A stretch of DNA of 50,178 nt from Dysgonamonadaceae bacterium. GTDB taxonomy: Bacteria > Bacteroidota > Bacteroidia > Bacteroidales > Azobacteroidaceae. This document shows positions 1 through 8,290 of this stretch, one piece after another (positions within the stretch are counted from its first letter, which is position 1; every line of letters begins with the position of its first letter). Under the pieces are notes generated by a model, which searched no databases, was not told the origin of the DNA, and saw only the letters and a program-made list of their open reading frames with translations. Location of the stretch: positions 1-50,178 of the forward strand of contig JAIRVZ010000030.1 of assembly GCA_031253625.1 (NCBI GenBank). Direction: 5' to 3'. The translations under genes and the position numbers were made by a program.

Positions 1-133
1 AATAATGTCAAAGATCGCGCCTTTTATTACCCTCCAAATTTCTGGAAAGCGGGGACAAAATTATAACAATACTAAATACAATCCAAATCTTTTTAAAAGT
101 ATTTTATGAGAAAGAGAAACTTTATTTTTCAGA

Positions 134-158
134 TGTAGATATGTGACTGAAAATCAAG
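134..158. repeat. Left copy of a 25-bp imperfect direct repeat matching the miaA 3' end
   Basis: This stretch matches 4555-4579 at 22 of 25 positions. The best part is TATGTG, one mismatch, then CTGAAAATCAAG. Read on the minus strand it encodes LIFSHIST followed by SEK and a stop. That closely resembles the real MiaA C-terminus ([12 protein letters not shown], stop) in the same frame. I infer a displaced miaA 3' end, as left when an element integrates into the end of a gene. No integrase is visible between the copies. Confidence 0.5.
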
Positions 159-174
159 CTTAGTGTGACTAAAT

Positions 175-729
175 TTATTTTCTCCTTCGTTTTACTGTAT
201 GTTTTATTTTAAATGCAGCAAGGTTTAATTCAAAACTCGTTTCGGTGTCTACTGTATCAAGTGCATTTCCTATGATATCGCCAAATAATTCTTCGCCTTT
301 CTGCATCAATGTTTTTTGTTTTTGTTCGTTTTCGTGGTCTTTCATTAGTTCAACGATTGACATCGACATCTCTTGCATTTTTTCAAAAGCCTCAATTATG
401 TCTATAGTAGTTTGTGTTGCCTTTGGGCTTTTGAGAATTGTTGCCAGCATATAACAGCCTTTTTTGGTAAAGGCTTTGGGCGCAACCCTTGTCATTACAG
501 ATAAATTTGTGGTCGAAAATTTCGACCGCAAACTTATAACTTCTTGTTTTTCAAGTTCAAAAACATATCCATTTGGGAACTTATCAGGATTATTTTTGAT
601 AGCCTCATTAACTCGCTTGGTTTCCACTCCGTACAAAACGGCAACATCACTATCGAGTATTACACTCTGATTACGGATAGTCAAGATTTTCTCTTCGACT
701 TGATTAAATCGCACTACATTTTCTTCCAT
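175..729 (-). CDS. ORF6N domain-containing DNA-binding protein
   Basis: This 184-aa protein has an N-terminal ORF6N domain (about residues 8-95), recognised from the VEEKILTIRNQ, VILDSDVAVLYGVETKRVNEA and NNPDKFP motifs. The family occurs in phages and in bacterial mobile or accessory loci and is thought to bind DNA; its role here is unknown. The C-terminal half is charged and probably helical. The ATG at 727-729 follows a good Bacteroides-type promoter by about 20 nt. A shortened, frameshifted paralogue lies at 34990-35452. The gene is the downstream end of the left island, and its stop codon lies just inside the displaced miaA-like sequence. Confidence 0.85.
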   Translation of the reverse strand: MEENVVRFNQVEEKILTIRNQSVILDSDVAVLYGVETKRVNEAIKNNPDKFPNGYVFELEKQEVISLRSKFSTTNLSVMTRVAPKAFTKKGCYMLATILKSPKATQTTIDIIEAFEKMQEMSMSIVELMKDHENEQKQKTLMQKGEELFGDIIGNALDTVDTETSFELNLAAFKIKHTVKRRRK

Positions 730-751
730 GATAATTTTGATTAATAAATCA

Positions 752-782
752 CAAAAATAGAACTTATTTTTTCAATGGCAAG
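752..782 (-). promoter_or_regulatory. Bacteroides-type promoter of the ORF6N gene
   Basis: On the minus strand a CTTG -33 element, a 19-nt spacer and a TATTTTTG -7 element (TAnnTTTG) precede the ATG at 729. The fit to the Bacteroides primary sigma factor consensus is good. The rest of 760-1013 shows no gene, only a weak stem (AGGTAG/CTACCT at 925-946) before a T-run. Confidence 0.55.
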
Positions 783-1013
783 ATTTACATGATTTTTTGC
801 AATGGCAAAATTGCAAAAGAAAAAGTGACTGAATTACAAATTCGGCCGAACGGCTAAGTAACATATTCGGGCTAACAAGAGGAAAGCTTTTGGCAATACA
901 GGTGAAAAAATGAGATTTTTAAGGAGGTAGAAAATTTCCACTACCTGCTCTTTTTTCATTTTTATTAAGTTCAAATATGTAACTTTCAGGGAACTTTCCC
1001 TTATTTTTCTTTT

Positions 1014-2108
1014 TCACTTACTCAATAATTTATCAATCTCTTTTTTAGTCAATTGCGTCGCATCATTTCTTTGTATAAAAAACTTATCATTGACATTTTT
1101 AACTCCCATTTCACCAAACCAATCTTTCCACAAAGTCATTAAAATGTAAAAATCTTCGGAAGTTCCCTTATCATTTTTTTCAATTTTACTATTGGGTTTG
1201 CGTTCTTTGACTTCTAATATTAATACTTCCAATGTTGAAAAATCTTCTGCAATGTTTGGAATTTTAAACCCGCTTAGTGCTTCCTTTATTGATTTCCCCT
1301 CTTTAATTTTCCTTTCTACTTCTTTGCGTTTAGTCCAAGAGCCCGTATAAAATTGATTTTCAGTTTCTAAATACCCATCTGTAATTATAATAAGTACATT
1401 CCTGTAAGTGTCAAAAAGAGTAGATTTTTGAATATGCTTTGGTAAGTTTCGTTTAAAATAGTTCCAATAGTCTGCTCCAATAGGTTTCTGCTCTGCCAAT
1501 TCATACATTTTCTTAATGCTTTCAAAATATAATAAGTAGCAATCTTTAAGATATTTTTCGTTATTTTGTCCACTTGGAACAAAAGACAAATCAAATATCA
1601 AGTCATTTGCCAACGTCCTAAACTGTCCAACGGCTTGTCCTTCGTCTGTTACATCAATTATCAAGCGGTCTTTGGAATTGATTTTTCGCATTTTAGTTGT
1701 TCTATCAATAATGCTATGCTTTTCAAATGCTTTCCAAATATGATTTAGAATAACCGTATCGTTATTTATTTGGTCAGGATTATTGACTTCGTCAATGATT
1801 CGTCTTGACAAATCAGGAACAACAATCAAATTTAAACTTGTAGGTGCAGGCGGTAACCATTTCAAACATTCTGATACATCTTCGCTTGATAAATTCAATT
1901 TGCTTAATTTGTTTCTTATCTCTTTTTCAAAGAAATTATTTGTTTGCAAATCTGAATTTGTGTCCCATACAGTATGAACTTCATCTTTATTCCTGCATCT
2001 TTTTATTGCATTGACTGCTTCCCCTATTGGCGAGGTTTTATTCCCAAATATGAAAACGGCAGTAAAAAATACTACAATACCAACTATGATTAAAATTATT
2101 TTTTTCAT
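1014..2108 (-). CDS. Membrane-anchored VWA-like hypothetical protein
   Basis: This 364-aa protein starts with a single membrane segment (about residues 3-21) after MKK, so most of it probably lies outside the cytoplasm. Two features resemble a von Willebrand factor A domain: a hydrophobic strand ending in VVPDLSRR, a partial metal-binding DxS motif, and a later strand NVLIIITDGYLE. The full DxSxS motif is absent, so the fold is a suggestion only. Its ATG overlaps the stop of the upstream coiled-coil membrane protein by 4 bp, so the two are translationally coupled and probably work together. I do not recognise a specific family, and no function can be given. Confidence 0.7.
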   Translation of the reverse strand: MKKIILIIVGIVVFFTAVFIFGNKTSPIGEAVNAIKRCRNKDEVHTVWDTNSDLQTNNFFEKEIRNKLSKLNLSSEDVSECLKWLPPAPTSLNLIVVPDLSRRIIDEVNNPDQINNDTVILNHIWKAFEKHSIIDRTTKMRKINSKDRLIIDVTDEGQAVGQFRTLANDLIFDLSFVPSGQNNEKYLKDCYLLYFESIKKMYELAEQKPIGADYWNYFKRNLPKHIQKSTLFDTYRNVLIIITDGYLETENQFYTGSWTKRKEVERKIKEGKSIKEALSGFKIPNIAEDFSTLEVLILEVKERKPNSKIEKNDKGTSEDFYILMTLWKDWFGEMGVKNVNDKFFIQRNDATQLTKKEIDKLLSK

Positions 2109-3589
2109 TCTACCAAAATGACTATATTATTTTTTTGTAAATTTTCCAATTTGATTTGCAACCATTTTGCTTGTTGCTCGCTTGCATCTTTGATGTGAAT
2201 TTTTGCGACATCTGGTACAAATTTACCATTTGTATAATCATTCCAACCATTTATAAATTCACCTATCGAACCTTTGAGAAATGCGGTACTTATCTGTTCT
2301 ACTCCTTTATTATATTTTGAAATTTCATCAATTACTGATTTAATGTTCTTTTCAAGAGTTTCAATATTCCCTTCATTCAATCTAATATTTCTCTCTATTT
2401 CACGTAGATCTTTTGTGCAAATTTTTATTTTTTCTTTTATCGCTGTTATTTGTTTCTTTTTTATTTCATCATTTTTTTGAAGTGCGGGATGTTTCAAAAT
2501 ATAATTCACAAGAACGCCCCAAAGAATGTATGTTAGAAAACCGAGAATCAATATTAAATAAAAATGTGGGTCTGAAAATACCATTGAAAATTCCCATTGA
2601 TTACTCACTTTCGTACTTATATAATTTTGATTATGTACTGCTTGCGAAACCAAATAACCCAAAACCGAATCTAATATAAAAGCCGTGCTATATACACCTG
2701 TTTGGCTCCATATTCTTGTTGTTTTGTTTTTGTTTTTTGCAAGAACAAAAACCCCAAGCCCAAGTGTCAAAGGAATTATGCCAACAAGATTATTAATTGT
2801 TCGAGATAAACTTTCTAAATCCGTATATGCATTTGCGTTAATTATGTTAAGAAGTTGAATAGTGAGTTCGCTGCCTCTAAATATCGCAGAATAGAATAAC
2901 AATAAAAAGGCTGTAAGAAACAATACTATTATACTGCTTAAAGTAAGTGCTAACATTTCGCCTGTACTATGCGACAAATTCTTTTGTATGAAATTTATTT
3001 TTTCTTTTATTCGTTTAACTTTTTCTTCTTTGTCTTTAATTTTATCATTATCATTTATTCTGTCAATTTCTTCATATAGTTGTTTAATTTCTTCTTCTTT
3101 ACCTTTTGTATCATTTTCAACATCTTGAATTTCATCTTCGAGAGTTTTAATTTCATCTTTTTTGTTGCTTTCACTTTCTTTGTTCGCCGCCAATACTGTA
3201 ATTTCATTGCTTTTGTTAGTTTCGCAAATTCCCTGTTCTGCTTCAAGTGATTTGATAGTGTTCGCAACTTTTTCGTTATCTAATTTTTGGTCTTCTCTAA
3301 CCATATCAAAAACTCTGTCTAAACTTGTAGCAATGGCTTCCGAATTTGACGCTGAGTCTTCGGCAGAACTAAACCCAAATGTTTTGTACTTTCCCTTGTC
3401 GAGAGTTACTCCTTGTTTGATAACGGAAATGCTCTGTTTTGTCCTCACAGCATAAGTTCTGGAAGTATGATATTCTTCCGTTTCTTCTGTGTTTCGAGTT
3501 CTTTTTTTATACATTAAGTGCGCAGTAACTGCACCGCCCAACAGCAAAATACTGCTGAGAATTATTAAAATTAATGTTAGTGTGTTCAT
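2105..3589 (-). CDS. Coiled-coil multi-pass membrane protein, unknown function
   Basis: This 494-aa protein has an N-terminal membrane helix (about 4-26), a charged linker and a long Lys/Glu-rich coiled coil (about 100-205). Several membrane helices follow (about 212-232, 265-285, 300-315, 345-365), then a second coiled coil (about 370-430) and a soluble tail. No catalytic motif is apparent. The layout suggests a scaffold or mechanical membrane protein. It overlaps the next gene (VWA-like) by 4 bp, which points to a two-component membrane complex. It lies within the AT-rich island bounded by the direct repeats. Confidence 0.75.
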   Translation of the reverse strand: MNTLTLILIILSSILLLGGAVTAHLMYKKRTRNTEETEEYHTSRTYAVRTKQSISVIKQGVTLDKGKYKTFGFSSAEDSASNSEAIATSLDRVFDMVREDQKLDNEKVANTIKSLEAEQGICETNKSNEITVLAANKESESNKKDEIKTLEDEIQDVENDTKGKEEEIKQLYEEIDRINDNDKIKDKEEKVKRIKEKINFIQKNLSHSTGEMLALTLSSIIVLFLTAFLLLFYSAIFRGSELTIQLLNIINANAYTDLESLSRTINNLVGIIPLTLGLGVFVLAKNKNKTTRIWSQTGVYSTAFILDSVLGYLVSQAVHNQNYISTKVSNQWEFSMVFSDPHFYLILILGFLTYILWGVLVNYILKHPALQKNDEIKKKQITAIKEKIKICTKDLREIERNIRLNEGNIETLEKNIKSVIDEISKYNKGVEQISTAFLKGSIGEFINGWNDYTNGKFVPDVAKIHIKDASEQQAKWLQIKLENLQKNNIVILVE

Positions 3590-3630
3590 AAATTTTATTT
3601 TTTTAGATTATTATTTTACTGTTGTTTTTA

Positions 3631-3666
3631 ATGTCTGCCAACAAACAAACTGCTGTCAGCAGACAT
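3631..3666. repeat. Hairpin between two island genes
   Basis: The arms ATGTCTGC (3631-3638) and GCAGACAT (3659-3666) are perfect complements around a 20-nt loop. The hairpin lies between the 68-aa gene and the coiled-coil gene. It could be an mRNA processing or attenuation site, or a repeat remnant. Confidence 0.5.
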
Positions 3667-3673
3667 AGTAATT

Positions 3674-3880
3674 TTACTCCAATTTTCCTTTAAACATTTG
3701 CATAAACTCACCAAACTGTCCAAAATCACGAACATTTTCGCGGTCATAACTAATGTAATCGTCAGAATATATACCGACATTACTTTTCATTAGCCAATCG
3801 CCACTGTCAGTTTTGGCATTATTTACTGCATTATAGAAGTTGTCTCTCAACTCTCGATTTGGAAATCTAATGTAAGCCAT
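3674..3880 (-). CDS. Small hypothetical protein (68 aa)
   Basis: The product is acidic and soluble, with aromatic residues and no signal peptide or membrane helix. It begins MAYIRFPNRELRDNFYNA and contains repeated Tyr-Asp motifs. I do not recognise the family. It reads in the same direction as the membrane protein pair downstream, separated by 84 bp that hold a hairpin. The short length lowers certainty, but the composition and a clear ATG support a real gene. Confidence 0.5.
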   Translation of the reverse strand: MAYIRFPNRELRDNFYNAVNNAKTDSGDWLMKSNVGIYSDDYISYDRENVRDFGQFGEFMQMFKGKLE

Positions 3881-4539
3881 TTTACTTTTTGCTTTACTTC
3901 CGTCCTTTTTCGGAAGGCTTTAAGATTCGTAAATCATTTATTCATTGCTGTTTGTGGCACGCTGTCCACCAAACTTGCTGATAACAATTTAATATACGCA
4001 TAGTTGTGAAAATTTCCTCGTCTTCCTGTTCCCTCAAAAGATTTGCTGTTAAATTCTTTAAAATACGAAAGCGCAGGAACTGTTTTAATGTCTTATCTGT
4101 CTTAGAGGTATCGCCAAACACCCATCTCACAAATAAACAACAGAACCTGCGCTGTTATTATATAAAAACTATATACATCACAAGCGCAAGCGTTTGTTGC
4201 CTACTACCTTGTGAGATTTGAAAATTGGCGATTTTCTAAGACAAGAGTAATATCTAAACGCTTACGTTATCAAAAATGTCCTTCCAAAAACAACGTTATG
4301 TTTTTTGGAATTGCGACAAAAGTAATGAAAGGATTTAATTTTCAAGCAAGATTGTTGAGGATTTTTCAAATTATTCAACCCTCTTTGGGGTTGAGAAGGA
4401 AGAGGATATCTGTTTACCACGGGTTACACCCGCGGTTATTAATATTTTTCCCCTGCGGGAAAGGTTGCACATCAAACAAGTATAGCCGTGGGCTGCGCTA
4501 TCGCTTCCACGGCTATACATTTTTAACCGCTACGCGGTA
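3881..4539. other. Long intergenic region rich in inverted repeats, no convincing gene
   Basis: No reading frame here is convincing. A hairpin CTTCCG/CGGAAG sits at 3897-3916. Nested inverted arms follow: AGCGCAGG near 4072 pairs with CCTGCGCT near 4146, and ATCTCACAA near 4123 pairs with TTGTGAGAT near 4208. AAACAA and TTTGTT lie between them. The nesting suggests a folded RNA or the end of a mobile element. The last part is the palindrome cluster listed separately. Confidence 0.5.
4416..4538. repeat. Cluster of four palindromic units (REP/BIME-like)
   Basis: Four hairpins stand in a row: ACCACGGGT/ACCCGCGGT (4416-4436), TTTCCC/GGGAAA (4447-4462), TATAGCCGTGG/CCACGGCTATA (4481-4517, perfect 11-bp stem) and ACCGC/GCGGT (4526-4538). 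The cluster ends 1 bp before the miaA stop codon and is GC-richer than its surroundings. It may terminate or stabilise miaA mRNA. It resembles dispersed palindromic repeats common in Bacteroidota genomes; copy number elsewhere could not be checked. Confidence 0.7.
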
Positions 4540-5442
4540 TTATTGCGATAGGGTTGTATCTATGTGGCTGAAAATCAAGTCGGCTTCAGATGGAGAAAAC
4601 CATGTGATTTCTTCATCTTTTTTAAACCAAGTCATTTGTTTGCGGGAATAAATGCGGGAATTTTGTTTGATTTTTTCGATTGCAAAATCTGAAGTCCAAT
4701 GGCCATCGAAGTATTGGAATATTTCTTTGTAGCCGACTGTATTGAGAGAATTTAAGGAACGTAAAGAGTATACGTTTCGGGCTTCTTCCAATAATCCATT
4801 TTCTATCATTTCGTCGACTCGACGATTGATTCTTTCATATAATTCTTCGCGGTTGCGGGTTAATCCTATTTTGATAATGTTGAAAGGCCGTTCTTTTTTG
4901 GTTCCGGTTCGAAGGGATGAGTAAGGTTTTCCGGTCATCAAGCAAACTTCGAGGGCATGAATTACTCGTTTGTGGTTTTTTAAGTCTACTTGGTTGTAAA
5001 ATATTGGGTCTAATAGTTTTAATTGGTTGCGAATAGGGTCTAAGCCTTCGACGTCGTATAATTCAAATAAATCCTTGCGAAGATTTTCGTCAATGGTGGG
5101 AATTTCGTCTATTCCTTTACAAACAGCATCAATATACATCATGGAGCCTCCGGTCATCAGAAGTGTGTCGTGAGATGTATGTAGTTGAGAAATGAGCGTT
5201 AAGGCATCTTCTTCATACTGGCTGGCACTGTAGTAATCGGTTAATTCTAACGTGCCTATGAAATAATGCTTTACACGTTGGAGTTGTTCTTGAGTAGGGG
5301 CGGCTGTTCCAATAGGAATTCCTTTGTAGAGTTGGCGGGAGTCGCACGAAATAATCGGAGAATCAAGCCTTTCCGCCAAGTCAAGGCTTAATTCTGTTTT
5401 TCCTACGCCTGTTGGTCCGATTAAAACAACAAGCGATTTCAT
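4540..5442 (-). CDS. miaA: tRNA dimethylallyltransferase MiaA
   Basis: MiaA transfers the dimethylallyl group to N6 of A37 in tRNAs that read codons starting with U. The 300-aa protein has the P-loop GPTGVGKT near residue 9, the [16 protein letters not shown] motif, and the C-terminal [10 protein letters not shown] motif typical of the family. The length is normal. Its ATG directly abuts the stop of the upstream pRiA4b ORF-3-like gene, a pairing I know from other Bacteroidota. The last codons ([12 protein letters not shown]) form one copy of a 25-bp direct repeat whose other copy is at 134-158, so the 3' end may have been rebuilt by an integration event. Confidence 0.97.
   Translation of the reverse strand: MKSLVVLIGPTGVGKTELSLDLAERLDSPIISCDSRQLYKGIPIGTAAPTQEQLQRVKHYFIGTLELTDYYSASQYEEDALTLISQLHTSHDTLLMTGGSMMYIDAVCKGIDEIPTIDENLRKDLFELYDVEGLDPIRNQLKLLDPIFYNQVDLKNHKRVIHALEVCLMTGKPYSSLRTGTKKERPFNIIKIGLTRNREELYERINRRVDEMIENGLLEEARNVYSLRSLNSLNTVGYKEIFQYFDGHWTSDFAIEKIKQNSRIYSRKQMTWFKKDEEITWFSPSEADLIFSHIDTTLSQ
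4555..4579. repeat. Right copy of the 25-bp direct repeat, inside the miaA 3' end
   Basis: This partner of 134-158 lies within the last codons of miaA. If the two are attachment sites, this one keeps miaA intact while the left copy is the displaced old end. The interval between them (about 4.4 kb) holds the ORF6N and membrane-protein island. Confidence 0.5.
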
Positions 5443-6009
5443 TTAGAAAGAGTCATCATACGGATTTCCGGAGCTAAACCCTCCCAACCCTTCAAAACCT
5501 TCTTCGTCGAGTTCGTCCATATTAAAGTCTTTATCACCGTAAAAATCTTCGTCTAAACCTAAATCTGAAGAAAGATTCGAATTCGGACTAAAATCATCTA
5601 TCGAAGTAACTTGAGCAGGTGGTTCTCCTACTGCTTTAATGCATTTGGCTTTACTTTGATTTTGTCCCGGAATAATTTCATATAATTCCAAGAAAAATGC
5701 TCTTTCAGTAAGGTATTCAAAGATATACATGAACTTTTGACCTTCTTCTTCCAATCCTTCGCTTAAGCGTGTTTTTTCCATGACATAACTGTCTTCTTCG
5801 GAAGAAGTATCCATTTCTATCAGTGTGATTTCCGTGAGTTTAGTCCAGTCGTCGGCGCAAAGAAAAAAGGATGTCGGTTGGTCTTTGGCATATCCTACCG
5901 AATCCAAAATGGCGTTGTGCAAATCCAAAAACGTTGCATCAGCATCTATCGTGAACACTCTTTTGAAGTCGTCCACTTCATCTGAGATTAATATAATTTT
6001 GTAAACCAT
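5443..6009 (-). CDS. Plasmid pRiA4b ORF-3-like family protein
   Basis: The 188-aa product has a compact N-terminal domain (about 1-120) beginning MVYKIILISDEVDDFKRVFTI. Hallmarks of the pRiA4b ORF-3-like fold include the 'TFLDLHNAI' segment and 'FFLCADDWTKLTEI'. The C-terminal tail is long, acidic and low in complexity, rich in Asp, Glu, Gly and Phe, and probably disordered. The biochemical role of the family is unknown. It lies directly upstream of miaA with no gap and is surely co-transcribed with it. A strong hairpin separates it from lpxA. Confidence 0.8.
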   Translation of the reverse strand: MVYKIILISDEVDDFKRVFTIDADATFLDLHNAILDSVGYAKDQPTSFFLCADDWTKLTEITLIEMDTSSEEDSYVMEKTRLSEGLEEEGQKFMYIFEYLTERAFFLELYEIIPGQNQSKAKCIKAVGEPPAQVTSIDDFSPNSNLSSDLGLDEDFYGDKDFNMDELDEEGFEGLGGFSSGNPYDDSF

Positions 6010-6024
6010 AAAAAATTAATTAAA

Positions 6025-6090
6025 AATTAAGAATTAAGAATTAATAATTGACTTTCAAACAGCTTAATTATTAATTCTTAATTCTTAATT
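6025..6090. repeat. Perfect 25-bp inverted repeat between lpxA and the next gene
   Basis: The arms at 6025-6049 and 6066-6090 are perfectly complementary, made only of A, T and occasional G or C (repeats of AATTAAG and its complement). They are separated by 16 nt. The right arm overlaps the lpxA stop codon. It may end or attenuate lpxA transcription before the pRiA4b-like/miaA genes. Confidence 0.75.
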
Positions 6091-6871
6091 ATTCTAAATA
6101 TCCTCTTACTATTCCTCTTGTTGAGGCTATTACAAATTCTACGATATTCGCTTTTTCTATTGAATCGGGAAGTTGAGCATCAATATGTTTTATTGCATCC
6201 GAATTGTTCATCCCTGATTGATAAAGCGTTCTGTAAATTTCTTGTATGGCTGCTATTTGTTCTGTGGCGAATCCGCGTCTGCGAAGGCCTACGATATTTA
6301 CTCCTGAAAATGAAATCGGGTCACGTCCTGCAATAATATATGGTGGGATGTCTTTCCCGATTTTGGAACCTCCTTGTGCCATTACATGACTTCCGACTTT
6401 AGTAAATTGATGAACCAAAGAACCTCCACTCAAAATGGCATAGTCGTCTATTTCCACCTCCCCGGCAATTTGTGTAGCATTTCCAATGATTACATTATCT
6501 TTCAAGATACAATCGTGAGCAATATGGGAGTAAGCCATTAATAAACAGTTATTTCCAACTACTGTTTTTCCTCTTGAGGCAGTACCTCTGTTTACGGTAA
6601 CACATTCGTGGATTGTAGTATTATCTCCGATTATACAAACGGTTTCTTCTCCTGCAAATTTAAGGTCTTGAGGTGTACCTGCGATTACGGCACCGGGAAA
6701 GATACGGCAATTTTTGCCTATCCGGGCACCTTCCATTATTACGACATTCGGATAAATGTATGTTCCATCTCCGATTACAACATTTTTCTCTATGGTAACA
6801 AACTGACTGATTGTTACGTCTTTGCCGATAACGGCATCAGGGTGGACAACCGAAAGGTGGTGTATATTCAT
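6089..6871 (-). CDS. lpxA: Acyl-ACP--UDP-N-acetylglucosamine O-acyltransferase LpxA
   Basis: LpxA catalyses the first step of lipid A synthesis, moving a 3-hydroxyacyl chain from ACP to UDP-GlcNAc in the cytoplasm. The 260-aa protein consists of left-handed beta-helix hexapeptide repeats (about 1-190) followed by a helical C-terminus with the expected 'GLRRRGF' segment. The catalytic His lies in the MAYSHIAHDC motif. Length and ending match the family. It lies 10 bp after lpxC/fabZ and is the third gene of the lpxD-lpxC/fabZ-lpxA operon usual in Bacteroidota. Confidence 0.97.
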   Translation of the reverse strand: MNIHHLSVVHPDAVIGKDVTISQFVTIEKNVVIGDGTYIYPNVVIMEGARIGKNCRIFPGAVIAGTPQDLKFAGEETVCIIGDNTTIHECVTVNRGTASRGKTVVGNNCLLMAYSHIAHDCILKDNVIIGNATQIAGEVEIDDYAILSGGSLVHQFTKVGSHVMAQGGSKIGKDIPPYIIAGRDPISFSGVNIVGLRRRGFATEQIAAIQEIYRTLYQSGMNNSDAIKHIDAQLPDSIEKANIVEFVIASTRGIVRGYLE

Positions 6872-6881
6872 AATAAATAAC

Positions 6882-8267
6882 TTATTTATTCTTAACGATT
6901 TGTGCCATAAATTCAGCTTCGCACACTACTTTTTCTCCTACAAAAACATTCCCTTTCATGCTTGCAATTCCACGACGAACTTCAGTCACCATATCGAGTT
7001 TCAAGATTAAAGTGTCTCCGGGAACAACTTTCTGGCGGAATTTTACATTATCTATTTTAAGGAAATAGGTAGAATAACGATGTGGTTCATCTACAGAGTT
7101 AAGCACCAATAATCCTCCGACTTGTGCCATGGCTTCAACCAACAGCACACCGGGCATAACAGGTTCTTCAGGGAAATGTCCCTGAAAAAACGGTTCATTT
7201 ACCGAAACATTTTTAATACCTACAATATGATTTTCATCTATTTCTATGATTTTTTCTACTAACAAGAACGGATAGCGATGTGGTAAAAGCTCTTTAATCC
7301 GGTTAATATCCAACAAAGGAGCAACATTGGGGTCATAAATCGGCGCCTGTATGTCGTTTAATTTGATGTCTTTACGAATCACACGAGCCAATGTGTTATT
7401 TATTTTATGCCCCGGACAATTAGCAATAATTCTTCCTTTAATCGGTTTGCCAATCAATGCCATATCTCCGATAACATCAAGCAACTTGTGTCGTGCCGGT
7501 TCGTTAGGAAACACCAAAGGTTTATTCATGATGTAACCCAATTGTGTTGCGTCTTTACGGGTAACTCCCATTTTATCAGCCAATTGGTCGAAACGTTCCT
7601 GACTGATTTGTCGTTCATAAATAACGATAGCATTATCTAAATCGCCTCCTTTGATAAGGTTGTTTTGCAGCAGTGGTTCAATGTCTCTTACAAATACAAA
7701 TGTGCGGGATGCAGCAACTTCGTTTTTGAACTCATTCAAATCTTCGAGTACGGCATACTGACTATCAAGGAAAACCGAATTGAAAGAAATGAGGGCATTC
7801 ACACAAAATTTATCGTCGGGAAGAATGATAAGAGAAGAACCTGTTTCTTCGTCTTTAACTTCTATTTTTTTCTTTACAATATAAAAGTCCCTGTCGGCTT
7901 GCTGTTTTTCGAGGCCTACTCGTTCTATTTCATTGGCATAAAAAATGGCACTACCATCTAATATGGGAAATTCCGGAGCGTTTACTTCTATCAAACAATT
8001 GTCTACGTTATAGGCATAAAGAGCAGCTAAAGCATGTTCGACAGTGCTGACCTGTACTCCATTTTTCGAAAGAACAGTTCCTCTTTGCGTGCTGGAAACA
8101 TTTTCAGCAAGGGCATCAATAACGGGTTGGTCTTCAACATCGACCCGTTTGATTTTATATCCATGATTTTCAGGAGCCGGATTAAATGTGATTTTAATAT
8201 CCAAACCTGTATGTAATCCTTTTCCTTCTAATGAAAAGCTCTCTTTTAAAGTATGTTGTTTATTCAT
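6882..8267 (-). CDS. lpxC/fabZ: Bifunctional LpxC deacetylase / FabZ dehydratase fusion
   Basis: Residues 1 to about 305 are the zinc-dependent UDP-3-O-acyl-GlcNAc deacetylase LpxC. Its zinc ligands are seen as His78 (STVEHALAAL) and His260/Asp264 (ARHKLLDVIGD), and the catalytic His is in PGHKINN. Residues from about 318 to 461 are the 3-hydroxyacyl-ACP dehydratase FabZ, with LLPHRYPFLLV and catalytic His364 (FQGHFPEEPVMPG) and Glu378. The 461-aa fusion is characteristic of the Bacteroidota. It joins the committed step of lipid A synthesis to an enzyme competing for the same hydroxyacyl-ACP pool. It lies 23 bp after lpxD. Confidence 0.97.
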   Translation of the reverse strand: MNKQHTLKESFSLEGKGLHTGLDIKITFNPAPENHGYKIKRVDVEDQPVIDALAENVSSTQRGTVLSKNGVQVSTVEHALAALYAYNVDNCLIEVNAPEFPILDGSAIFYANEIERVGLEKQQADRDFYIVKKKIEVKDEETGSSLIILPDDKFCVNALISFNSVFLDSQYAVLEDLNEFKNEVAASRTFVFVRDIEPLLQNNLIKGGDLDNAIVIYERQISQERFDQLADKMGVTRKDATQLGYIMNKPLVFPNEPARHKLLDVIGDMALIGKPIKGRIIANCPGHKINNTLARVIRKDIKLNDIQAPIYDPNVAPLLDINRIKELLPHRYPFLLVEKIIEIDENHIVGIKNVSVNEPFFQGHFPEEPVMPGVLLVEAMAQVGGLLVLNSVDEPHRYSTYFLKIDNVKFRQKVVPGDTLILKLDMVTEVRRGIASMKGNVFVGEKVVCEAEFMAQIVKNK

Positions 8268-8290
8268 TGGTTAAAGTGTTTTATTTATGT

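Noticed and set aside
3942..4130. 62-aa minus-strand reading frame in the long intergenic region
   Set aside because: It overlaps arms of the nested inverted repeats, has no ribosome-binding context and resembles no protein; another frame of the same region is equally open.
4211..4651. 146-aa plus-strand reading frame
   Set aside because: It runs across the palindrome cluster and into miaA in antisense, and its composition reflects repeats.
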